Part shown: in pieces, positions 7,858 to 15,770 of the stretch
Position numbering within the stretch: position 1 is the stretch's first letter
Layout of the letters: each line of letters begins with the position of its first letter
The notes under the pieces: generated by a model
What the model saw: the letters and a program-made list of their open reading frames with translations, nothing else
Told to the model about the DNA's origin: nothing
Database searches by the model: none
Source: UBA5287 sp041672395
GTDB lineage: Bacteria; Bacteroidota; Bacteroidia; Bacteroidales; Dysgonomonadaceae
Assembly (NCBI GenBank): GCA_041672395.1
Contig: JBAYZS010000003.1
Coordinates: forward strand, 23,691 to 87,690
Length of the DNA stretch: 64,000 nucleotides
Direction: 5' to 3'
Position numbers and translations under genes: made by a program

Positions 7858-9840
7858 ATGAATAAGACCTTATTCAATCAATTACCACCTTTTCCTGAAT
7901 TTCAGGAAGGTATTCGTCGTGCACCCGACAGAGGTTTTAGACTAACTCAGACTCAGACCGAAACGGCATTGAGAAACGCTTTGCGATACATTCCCAAAGA
8001 ATTTCATAAATCTTTGGCTCCTGAATTTTTGGATGAACTAAAAACCCGCGGAAGAATTTATGGCTATCGATTTCGCCCCAAAGGGGATTTGAAAGCTAAA
8101 TCCATCAACGAATACAAAGGAAATTGTATTGAAGGAAAAGCATTTCAGGTGATGATAGATAATAATCTCTGTTTTGATGTTGCTTTATATCCATATGAGT
8201 TAGTTACTTATGGCGAAACGGGACAAGTATGCCAGAATTGGATGCAATATCGATTGATAAAACTCTATCTGGAAGAGTTGACTCAGGAACAAACGCTGGT
8301 GCTGGAGAGCGGTCACCCGTTGGGATTATTCAAATCAAAACCGGAAGCGCCACGCGTCATCATAACCAATTCCATGATGGTGGGGATGTTTGATAATCAA
8401 AAAGACTGGGAAATAGCTGCACAAATGGGAGTAGCAAACTACGGTCAGATGACTGCAGGCGGATGGATGTATATTGGTCCCCAGGGAATTGTTCACGGCA
8501 CTTTCAATACACTGCTTACTGCCGGACGCCAACGATTAGGCGTTCCAAAAGACGGTAATCTGGCAGGACATTTGTTTGTATCGTCGGGATTGGGTGGAAT
8601 GAGCGGAGCACAATCAAAAGCAGCCGACATAGCAGGTGCTGTTTCCATAATTGCGGAAGTTGACATTTCAAGAATTGAAACCCGTCACAAGCAAGGATGG
8701 GTGCATAAAATAACAAACGATAATCATCAGGCATTCAATTGGGCACATGAAGCAATCACCAATAAAGAACCATTGTCCATTGCATTCCATGGGAATATTG
8801 TTGATTTACTGGAGTTTGCAGAAATAAATAATATTAACATTGAACTCTTGTCAGACCAAACTTCTTGTCACGAAGTTTATACTGGCGGTTATTGTCCTGT
8901 GGATATTTCATTTGAAGAGCGCACACGATTATTAAGTGAGGATAGAGAAAAGTTTAAACAGCTTGTAGATCAGTCGCTTCATCGTCATTTTAACGTAATA
9001 AAGAAACTGATTGCCAAAGGAACCTACTTTTTCGATTACGGGAATTCATTTATGAAAGCTATTTATGACTCAGGAGTGAAAGAAATATCAAAGAATGGAA
9101 TTGATGAAAAAGAAGGTTTCATCTGGCCATCGTATGTTGAAGATATCATGGGACCAGAACTGTTCGATTATGGATATGGACCATTCCGATGGGTTTGTCT
9201 GAGTGGAAATCATGATGATTTGATAAAAACAGATAAAGCTGCAATGAGTTGCATAGATCCTAATCGCAGAGCGCAAGACAGAGATAATTACCTTTGGATT
9301 CGCGATGCAGAAAAGAACAAATTGGTTGTAGGAACTCAAGCTAGAATACTCTATCAGGATGCACAAGGGCGACTGAGTATTGCATTGAAATTCAACCAAA
9401 TGGTACGTGATGGAGAAATCGGTCCGGTAATGCTTGGACGTGACCATCATGATGTTAGCGGAACAGATTCTCCATTCCGTGAGACAGCGAATATAAAAGA
9501 TGGTAGTAATGTGATGGCAGACATGGCAGTGCAATGTTTTGCCGGAAATTGCGCTCGTGGCATGAGCCTTGTTGCGCTTCATAATGGAGGTGGCGTTGGC
9601 ATTGGAAAAGCAATCAATGGAGGTTTTGGAATGGTATGCGACGGTAGTGAGCGGGTGGATGAGATTCTTCGTCCTGCAATGATTTGGGATGTGATGAATG
9701 GTGTCGCCCGTCGTTCCTGGAGCCGTAACCCGAATGCAATGCAAACAGCTAAAGCTTTCAATGAATCTCATTCCAAAAACTATCATCTTACAATTCCAAA
9801 TCTTGTTGATGATGACATTCTTAGTAATATTCTTAATTAA
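7858..9840 (+). CDS. hutU: Urocanate hydratase (long form)
   Basis: This enzyme converts urocanate to 4-imidazolone-5-propanoate using tightly bound NAD+, as step 2 of histidine degradation. At 660 residues it belongs to the longer clade shared by Bacteroidota and animals rather than the roughly 555-residue proteobacterial form. Recognisable stretches are MMVGMFDNQKDWEIAAQMGV and TAGGWMYIGPQGIVHGTFNT (about residues 173-222), SSGLGGMSGAQSKAA (NAD-binding glycine-rich loop, about 241-255) and LLSDQTSCHEVYTGGY. It is the first gene of the hut cluster on this strand, followed 20 bases later by the formiminotransferase gene. A long open frame on the opposite strand (9088-9786) is a shadow. Confidence 0.95.
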   Translation: MNKTLFNQLPPFPEFQEGIRRAPDRGFRLTQTQTETALRNALRYIPKEFHKSLAPEFLDELKTRGRIYGYRFRPKGDLKAKSINEYKGNCIEGKAFQVMIDNNLCFDVALYPYELVTYGETGQVCQNWMQYRLIKLYLEELTQEQTLVLESGHPLGLFKSKPEAPRVIITNSMMVGMFDNQKDWEIAAQMGVANYGQMTAGGWMYIGPQGIVHGTFNTLLTAGRQRLGVPKDGNLAGHLFVSSGLGGMSGAQSKAADIAGAVSIIAEVDISRIETRHKQGWVHKITNDNHQAFNWAHEAITNKEPLSIAFHGNIVDLLEFAEINNINIELLSDQTSCHEVYTGGYCPVDISFEERTRLLSEDREKFKQLVDQSLHRHFNVIKKLIAKGTYFFDYGNSFMKAIYDSGVKEISKNGIDEKEGFIWPSYVEDIMGPELFDYGYGPFRWVCLSGNHDDLIKTDKAAMSCIDPNRRAQDRDNYLWIRDAEKNKLVVGTQARILYQDAQGRLSIALKFNQMVRDGEIGPVMLGRDHHDVSGTDSPFRETANIKDGSNVMADMAVQCFAGNCARGMSLVALHNGGGVGIGKAINGGFGMVCDGSERVDEILRPAMIWDVMNGVARRSWSRNPNAMQTAKAFNESHSKNYHLTIPNLVDDDILSNILN

Positions 9841-9860
9841 CCATTTAATACTTATAAGCT

Positions 9861-10757
9861 ATGAATAAAATAATGGAATGTGTACCTAATTTCAGTGAGG
9901 GACGCGACAAGCACAAGATCGAGAAGATAGTCGATTGTTTCAGAGGCAGGGATAACTTGAAACTGCTGGACTATAGTAACGACGAAGATCACAATCGCCT
10001 GGTCGTTACTGTTATAGGTGAGCCAGATGAATTGAAAGATGCTGTTGTTGAAGCCATCGAAAATGCAGTTAATCTGATTGATATGAATGTGCACAAAGGT
10101 CAGCATCCGCGTATGGGTGCAGTAGATGTTGTGCCTTTTATTCCCATCAAAAATATAACTATGGATGAGGCGATTGACTTTTCGAAAATAGTAGGACAAA
10201 TCGCAACTGAGAAATTCAAGCTACCCGTGTATCTTTATGAAAAATCTGCATCGGCACCATATCGCGAAAACTTGGCTGTCATCAGAAAAGGTGAGTTTGA
10301 AGGGATGGAGGAAAAGATGAAACAACCCGAATGGCAACCTGATTTTGGTCCCGCCCAGCCGCATCCCACAGCAGGAGTTGTAGCCATCGGGGCGCGTATG
10401 CCATTGGTCGCCTATAACGTAAATCTTGGGACCAATAATCTTGAAATTGCTACAGCAATTGCCAAAAAAGTTCGTCATATTGGTGGAGGTTTACATTTTT
10501 GCAAAGCGATGAGTGTAGCAATTGAACATCGCAATATTACCCAGGTGTCAATGAATCTGACCGATTTTACTCACACAGCCATTTATCGCGCCCATGAACT
10601 GGTGCGTATAGAAGCAAACCGTTATGGAGTTCCCATTGTGGGAGCTGAAATCGTGGGATTGGTTCCCATGGCCGCGCTCATAGACACAGCGGCTTATTAT
10701 CTCGGATTGGAAAACTTTTCCATGCAGCAAGTGCTGGAAACGCGATTAATGGAATAA
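9861..10757 (+). CDS. ftcD: Glutamate formimidoyltransferase
   Basis: This protein transfers the formimino group of N-formimino-L-glutamate to tetrahydrofolate, releasing glutamate. The 298 residues cover only the two formiminotransferase subdomains. The cyclodeaminase activity that is fused to it in animals is encoded separately here, at 12024-12650. Seen motifs are MECVPNFSEGRDKHKIEKI at the N terminus, HKGQHPRMGAVDVVPFIP (about 74-91) with the catalytic His region, and a second-domain stretch ending VPIVGAEIVGLVPMAALID. It lies between hutU and hutI with short spacers, consistent with an operon in which histidine yields glutamate and 5,10-methenyl-THF rather than free formamide. Confidence 0.95.
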   Translation: MNKIMECVPNFSEGRDKHKIEKIVDCFRGRDNLKLLDYSNDEDHNRLVVTVIGEPDELKDAVVEAIENAVNLIDMNVHKGQHPRMGAVDVVPFIPIKNITMDEAIDFSKIVGQIATEKFKLPVYLYEKSASAPYRENLAVIRKGEFEGMEEKMKQPEWQPDFGPAQPHPTAGVVAIGARMPLVAYNVNLGTNNLEIATAIAKKVRHIGGGLHFCKAMSVAIEHRNITQVSMNLTDFTHTAIYRAHELVRIEANRYGVPIVGAEIVGLVPMAALIDTAAYYLGLENFSMQQVLETRLME

Positions 10758-10775
10758 AAAACGGAAACATATATA

Positions 10776-12020
10776 ATGAATAACCTTATAATAAAGAACG
10801 CATCACAAGTTGTTACTTGTAGCGGGAACAAAGGAAAACACGGTAAGGAAATGTCTGATCTTCATGTGATAGATGACGGGACAGTAATCGTTACCGATGG
10901 AATTATCACGCAAGTACTTAAAGCTGGAGTAACCATACCCGTAAATGAAAATGATTACGAAGTGATTCATGCAGAGGGAAAAGCATTGCTTCCTGGGTTT
11001 GTTGATCCACATACTCATTTCATTTTTGGAGGCTATCGGGAGGAAGAATTCTCCTGGCGTATGCGCGGCGACAGTTACATGAGTATTATGGAACGGGGCG
11101 GAGGAATTGTAAATACAACCAAAGCTACACGAGATGCTGCCGAAAATGAACTTTATGAGTTGGGAAAACAGCGCCTTGATGCTATGATGAAGTTTGGAAT
11201 AACTACGGTTGAAGGAAAAAGTGGTTATGGATTAGACAAGGAAACAGAACTCAAGCAGCTTCGTGTTATGAAGCAACTTAATCAGTCGCACCCAATGGAT
11301 ATAGTGTCAACTTTTATGGGCGCCCATGCCGTTCCTGCAGAATGGAAAGGTAGAGAAGATGCATTCGTCAATTTTAATATCAATGAATTGTTCTCTGTTG
11401 TTGCGAAAGAAGAATTAGCTGAATGTGTGGATATATTTTGCGAAAAGAATGTGTTCACGATTGAACAGTCGCGACGATATTTGACTGCTGCCCGTAAATA
11501 TGGATTCAAATTGAAAATTCATGCTGACGAAATAGTTTCGTTTGGTGGAGCTGAACTAGCAGCTGAACTTAAGGTCTTGTCGGCCGATCATCTGCTTCAA
11601 GCCTCCGATGAGGGTATTCGTGCTATGGCTCAAAGTGGAGTCATAGCCACATTGTTACCTCTTACAGCTTTCTCTTTACGCGAAGATTATGCACGTGGAC
11701 GCGAAATGATTGACAATAATTGCGTTGTAGCATTGGCGACCGACTTAAATCCTGGTAGTTCTTTTACCTCATCGGTTCCTTTACTTTTTGCTTTGGCTTG
11801 TATTTATATGCATTTGTCAGTAGAAGAGTCTATTACGGCTTTTACAATTAACAGCGCTGCTGCGATTGATCGTGCCGATTGCATTGGAAGTATAGATGTT
11901 GGGAAACAGGGTGATTTGATATTACTGCAATTTCCATCATATAAATTTCTGCCTTATCATATAGGGATGAATCTCGTGGAAACGGTCATAAAGAAAGGAA
12001 ACATAATTATTAATAACTAA
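10776..12020 (+). CDS. hutI: Imidazolonepropionase
   Basis: An amidohydrolase-superfamily enzyme that opens the imidazolone ring to give N-formimino-L-glutamate. It has 414 residues, as usual. Metal ligands H79 and H81 are seen in LLPGFVDPHTHFIFGG; further ligands lie in IHADEIVSFGGAELA and SADHLLQAS, and the last catalytic Asp in VALATDLNPGSS. It starts 18 bases after ftcD and is followed by fchA after 3 bases. The gene order ftcD-hutI-fchA interleaves the folate enzymes with the ring-opening enzyme. Confidence 0.96.
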   Translation: MNNLIIKNASQVVTCSGNKGKHGKEMSDLHVIDDGTVIVTDGIITQVLKAGVTIPVNENDYEVIHAEGKALLPGFVDPHTHFIFGGYREEEFSWRMRGDSYMSIMERGGGIVNTTKATRDAAENELYELGKQRLDAMMKFGITTVEGKSGYGLDKETELKQLRVMKQLNQSHPMDIVSTFMGAHAVPAEWKGREDAFVNFNINELFSVVAKEELAECVDIFCEKNVFTIEQSRRYLTAARKYGFKLKIHADEIVSFGGAELAAELKVLSADHLLQASDEGIRAMAQSGVIATLLPLTAFSLREDYARGREMIDNNCVVALATDLNPGSSFTSSVPLLFALACIYMHLSVEESITAFTINSAAAIDRADCIGSIDVGKQGDLILLQFPSYKFLPYHIGMNLVETVIKKGNIIINN

Positions 12021-12023
12021 GAT

Positions 12024-12650
12024 ATGAAACTACAAGATTTAACCATTAATGAATTCTTAGAAAAAACCGCAGGAAATGAGCCGGTACCAGGTGGAGGAAG
12101 TATTTCGGCACTGAATGGAGCCATTGCATCAGCATTAACAGAAATGCTTGCCAACTTGACTATTGGAAAAAAGAAATATCAAGAGGTAGAAGAAAGTATG
12201 AAGAAAACCGCTCTGGAAATGGCTGTTAACCGAAGTCGCTTTATGAATGATGTTGATCGGGATGCTGATTCTTATAATCAAGTCATAGAGGCGTTTAAAT
12301 TGCCAAAAGATACTGATGAACAAAAAGCTAAGAGAGGGGATAAAATCCAGGATGCTACAAAAATGGCTGCACTTGTGCCTATGGAGGTTGCACAACGTGC
12401 TTTTTCCATCATGGATTCAATTGCAAAAACAGTTTATAATGGTAACCGTAATGCTGTTACCGACGGTTGTATTGCTATGATGGCATGTCGTAATGCCGTT
12501 TTGGGCGCATTGTTGAATGTTCGCATAAATCTTTCGGCAATTAACGATGGAGCTTTTGTCAAAGAACTATCTGATAAATGCAAAATACTTGAAAATGAAG
12601 CTGTTATCAAAGAACAAGAAGTGATAAAATGGGTTAACAATAACATTTAA
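12024..12650 (+). CDS. fchA: Formiminotetrahydrofolate cyclodeaminase
   Basis: This protein converts 5-formimino-THF to 5,10-methenyl-THF plus ammonia. It is 208 residues, the stand-alone FTCD_C / cyclodeaminase-cyclohydrolase size, and all-helical. The signature GNEPVPGGGSISALNGAIASAL lies near the N terminus (about residues 16-36), and FMNDVDRDADSYNQVIEAFKLP follows at about 72-93. It is packed between hutI (3 bases) and hutH (about 30 bases), so its role in the histidine pathway is well supported by position. An alternative would be a methenyl-THF cyclohydrolase of one-carbon metabolism, which has the same fold, but the context favours the hut function. Confidence 0.92.
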   Translation: MKLQDLTINEFLEKTAGNEPVPGGGSISALNGAIASALTEMLANLTIGKKKYQEVEESMKKTALEMAVNRSRFMNDVDRDADSYNQVIEAFKLPKDTDEQKAKRGDKIQDATKMAALVPMEVAQRAFSIMDSIAKTVYNGNRNAVTDGCIAMMACRNAVLGALLNVRINLSAINDGAFVKELSDKCKILENEAVIKEQEVIKWVNNNI

Positions 12651-12679
12651 AAGAATACAAAATATTGAAAATCACTTAT

Positions 12680-14173
12680 ATGAAAAACATATATATTATT
12701 GGTGAAGGTGAACTTACAATTGAAGATATTGAAAGAATCATAGACGAAAATATTAAACTGGAATTGTCGGAAGCGGCCATTGCGCGTATACAAAAATGCC
12801 GCGACTATCTCGACCGAAAAATGGAGATAAACACAAAACCTATTTATGGTATAACTACAGGCTTTGGTGGACTTTGCGATTATTCCATCTCTAAATCCGA
12901 CTTGAGTACGCTGCAGGAAAATCTGGTTAAGTCGCACGCTTGCAGCATTGGAGAGGTAGTGCCGCCGACAATTGTGAAACTGATGTTGCTACTTAAAGCA
13001 CACGCCTTGTCTTTGGGATATAGTGGTGTACAAGTGGCTACAGTACGGCGGATTCTTGATTTGTTCAATAATGATATTCTTCCCATTGTTTATGATAAAG
13101 GTTCCTTGGGTGCATCTGGCGATTTAGCGCCGTTGGCAAATTTATTTCTGCCCCTGATTGGTGTTGGAGAAGTAACATATAAAGAACAGATAACAGATAT
13201 AAAGGATGTTCTTGCTGAATTCGGCTGGAAGCCGATTAAGCTTCAGAGCAAAGAAGGACTGGCGCTCTTAAACGGTACCCAGTTTATGTCTGCTTATGGA
13301 GTTTACACTATTATCAAATCGCAGCATTTTATCAAAAAGGCTGATTTGATTGCCGCAATATCACTGGATGCTTATGATGGTCATCTTGAACCTTTTGACG
13401 AAAAGCTTCATAAACTTCGTCCCCATATCGGCCAATTAGTGACTTCACAAAACATTCGTAATTTTCTGAAAGACAGCCAGATCATCTCGCAATATAAAGA
13501 ACATGTTCAAGATCCATATTCTTTTCGCTGTGTTCCACAAGTTCACGGTGCTGCAAAGGATGCGCTTAATTATGTAAAGTCGGTTGTGGTAACAGAAATT
13601 AATTCAGTAACCGATAATCCCACAATTTTTGTAGATGAAGATGAAATCATTTCTGGTGGAAATTTTCATGGTGAACCACTTGCCATTTCTTACGATTTCT
13701 TAGCTATTGGTTTGGCAGAACTCGGAAATATCTCTGAACGGAGAACAGCCCAATTGATACTCGGCAAACGCGGACTGCCCGAGTTTTTGGTCGCCAATCC
13801 CGGCCTCAATTCGGGATTCATGATACCGCAATACGTAGCCGCATCCATTGTCAGTCAGAACAAAATGTATTGTTATGCTGCCAGCAGTGATTCCATCGTT
13901 TCGTCTAACGGTCAGGAAGATCACGTAAGTATGGGCGCTACGTCTGCCATCAAGTTGACCATGATATTAGATAATCTTGAACTTATCTATGCGATTGAAT
14001 TGATGAATGCCGCACAGGCATTGGAATTCAGAAAACCTTTGAAGTCATCGCCCATCATTGAGAAACTAATTGAAGACTTCCGCTGCGAAGTTCCCTTTGT
14101 AGAAGATGATATAGTAATGAATAAATTAATTCGTAAAACGGTGGCGTTTCTTAATCACTTACAAATTGAATAA
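12680..14173 (+). CDS. hutH: Histidine ammonia-lyase
   Basis: This enzyme deaminates L-histidine to trans-urocanate, the first step of the pathway, although its gene comes last in this cluster. The start is set at the ATG at 12680 (497 aa); an in-frame TTG at 12665 exists but is less likely. The autocatalytic MIO prosthetic group is expected from Ala145-Ser146-Gly147 in the conserved GSLGASGDLAPLANL. The active-site Tyr lies in TGFGGL near residue 60 and the later RCVPQVHGAAKDAL and QEDHVSMGATSA motifs are present. About 15 bases separate the two possible starts, and a weak promoter-like element for the next gene begins just after the stop. Confidence 0.95.
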   Translation: MKNIYIIGEGELTIEDIERIIDENIKLELSEAAIARIQKCRDYLDRKMEINTKPIYGITTGFGGLCDYSISKSDLSTLQENLVKSHACSIGEVVPPTIVKLMLLLKAHALSLGYSGVQVATVRRILDLFNNDILPIVYDKGSLGASGDLAPLANLFLPLIGVGEVTYKEQITDIKDVLAEFGWKPIKLQSKEGLALLNGTQFMSAYGVYTIIKSQHFIKKADLIAAISLDAYDGHLEPFDEKLHKLRPHIGQLVTSQNIRNFLKDSQIISQYKEHVQDPYSFRCVPQVHGAAKDALNYVKSVVVTEINSVTDNPTIFVDEDEIISGGNFHGEPLAISYDFLAIGLAELGNISERRTAQLILGKRGLPEFLVANPGLNSGFMIPQYVAASIVSQNKMYCYAASSDSIVSSNGQEDHVSMGATSAIKLTMILDNLELIYAIELMNAAQALEFRKPLKSSPIIEKLIEDFRCEVPFVEDDIVMNKLIRKTVAFLNHLQIE

Positions 14174-14191
14174 ACTTAAAACAATATTTTG

Positions 14192-14199
14192 TATATTTG
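14192..14199 (+). promoter_or_regulatory. -7 element before the hut-linked MFS gene
   Basis: TATATTTG fits TAnnTTTG and lies between the hutH stop and the MFS start at 14255, so the transporter may have its own start in addition to read-through from hutH. The -33 box is not convincing: ATTG at 14165 gives a 23-base spacer. Confidence 0.45.
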
Positions 14200-14254
14200 C
14201 ACGTTTTATAACTTAAAACCTATCAAAAAGAAAATAACATAATAACAGACAAAA

Positions 14255-15664
14255 ATGGTTGAAAAATTAAAGACATTAAGAGATTCTAAAAATGCAAGAT
14301 GGGCAGCACTGTTTATAGTTGCGTTCATGATGCTTTGCGGATATTATTTGAATGATGACCTTTCAGCACTGAAATCAATGCTGGAAAGTGATCTAAGCTG
14401 GTCAAGTTCCGATTATGGATTTTATCGTTCATCTTATGGATGGCTGAATGTATTTGCATTTATGCTAATCCTTGGAGGAATTATCCTCGATAAATTGGGC
14501 GTTAGAAAAACAGGAATACTTGCAACAATAACCATGTTAGTTGGTACAGGACTCAGATATTGGGCGTTAGTTAATACCGATCTGATGAATCAAACATGGA
14601 ATATTTTAGGTGCAGACACCAATGCACAAGTTTTTGTGGCATCAATTGGATTTGCAATCTTTTGTGTTGGTCTGGAAGTTGCCGGTATCACGGTTTCAAA
14701 AGCAATTGTAAAATGGTTTAAAGGAAAAGAAATGGCGTTAGCCATGGGATTGGAAATGGCCACAGCCCGTTTGGGTACTGGTCTTGCCTTGGCCGTTGCA
14801 CCTATAATCGCATTTAGCAATAAAGTATCTACACCGGTTCTATTTGGTATGGTTTTAATGATTATAGGCACAATCGCATTTCTTGTTTATACTAGACTTG
14901 ATAAAAAACTGGATGCTTCACTTGTTACAGCCGGTGAAAAAACCGAAGAAACTAGTGAAGAAGACAAGTTCAAATTGAAAGATATAGGTCTGATAGTAAA
15001 AAATAAAGGATTTTGGTTGATAGCTTTACTCTGCGTATTGTTTTATTCAGCTGTTTTTCCATTCTTGAATTATGCCTCTGACTTGATGGTTAATAAGTTT
15101 GGAGTAACACCAAAATTTGCAGGATTGATCCCTAGTTTATTACCCTTGGGAACAATATTCCTAACTCCTTTTTTTGGTAATTTATATGACAGAAAAGGTA
15201 AAGGGGCTACAATCATGATTATTGGTGCAATTCTTTTGATTGTTGTTCATGCTCTATTCTCGGTTCCGTTTTTAAATCATCCTGCAATAGCAGTTGTACT
15301 AGTTATATTATTAGGTATCGCTTTTTCTCTTGTACCCTCAGCTATGTGGCCGTCTGTACCTAAAATTATTCCTGAAAAATTATTGGGAACTGCTTATTCG
15401 TTAATTTTCTTTGTGCAAAATATCGGACTGATGTTTGTACCGCTGATTATTGGAAAGTTATTGGATAAATATTGTATTACTGGTCAAATGATGATTGATG
15501 GTCAAATGGTTAATCAATATGATTATACACTTCCAATGATTGCATTTACTGTATTAGGCGTTTTTGCATTAATCTTTGCTTTCTGGTTGAAAGCTGAAGA
15601 CAAACGTAAAGGTTACGGACTTGAGAAACCAAATATTGTAAAGGAAGAATCTGCTAATGCATAA
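14255..15664 (+). CDS. Major facilitator superfamily transporter, hut-linked
   Basis: The 469-residue inner-membrane protein has about 12 hydrophobic segments and the MFS loop motif between helices 2 and 3 (GGIILDKLGVRKTG, about residues 74-87). A charged central loop (about residues 222-246, EKTEETSEEDKFKLKD) separates the two six-helix halves. It follows hutH by 82 bases and is closed by a strong terminator, so it belongs to the histidine cluster. Uptake of histidine, urocanate or a small histidine-containing peptide is the natural inference, but nothing in the sequence proves the substrate. It is not an amino acid permease of the APC type usually found with hut genes. The overall look recalls MFSD1-like carriers, which I hold with low confidence. 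Confidence 0.8.
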   Translation: MVEKLKTLRDSKNARWAALFIVAFMMLCGYYLNDDLSALKSMLESDLSWSSSDYGFYRSSYGWLNVFAFMLILGGIILDKLGVRKTGILATITMLVGTGLRYWALVNTDLMNQTWNILGADTNAQVFVASIGFAIFCVGLEVAGITVSKAIVKWFKGKEMALAMGLEMATARLGTGLALAVAPIIAFSNKVSTPVLFGMVLMIIGTIAFLVYTRLDKKLDASLVTAGEKTEETSEEDKFKLKDIGLIVKNKGFWLIALLCVLFYSAVFPFLNYASDLMVNKFGVTPKFAGLIPSLLPLGTIFLTPFFGNLYDRKGKGATIMIIGAILLIVVHALFSVPFLNHPAIAVVLVILLGIAFSLVPSAMWPSVPKIIPEKLLGTAYSLIFFVQNIGLMFVPLIIGKLLDKYCITGQMMIDGQMVNQYDYTLPMIAFTVLGVFALIFAFWLKAEDKRKGYGLEKPNIVKEESANA

Positions 15665-15694
15665 ATTAGTTAATTAATAATTATACGAACGTTA

Positions 15695-15735
15695 TATATA
15701 AAAAGCGAGTCAATATTTGACTCGCTTTTTATATA
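15695..15735 (+). terminator. Strong intrinsic terminator after the hut/MFS cluster
   Basis: A perfect 19-base-pair stem (left arm 15695-15713, right arm 15717-15735) with a 3-base loop. The core is AAAAAGCGAGTCAA/TTGACTCGCTTTTT, so a T-run follows the GC-rich part in the + direction and an equivalent one in the - direction. It would work for the MFS gene and could stop transcripts leaving the insertion sequence from the other side. Confidence 0.9.
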
Positions 15736-15770
15736 TAATAATGAATGTTTATCTACTTTTTTCTTCCCAG

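Noticed and set aside
9088..9786. 232-codon open frame antisense to hutU
   Set aside because: It lies wholly inside a strongly conserved gene on the other strand, has a low-complexity Ile/Ser/His composition and no recognisable domain.
12665..12679. TTG as the start of hutH
   Set aside because: The ATG at 12680 gives the family-normal N terminus.
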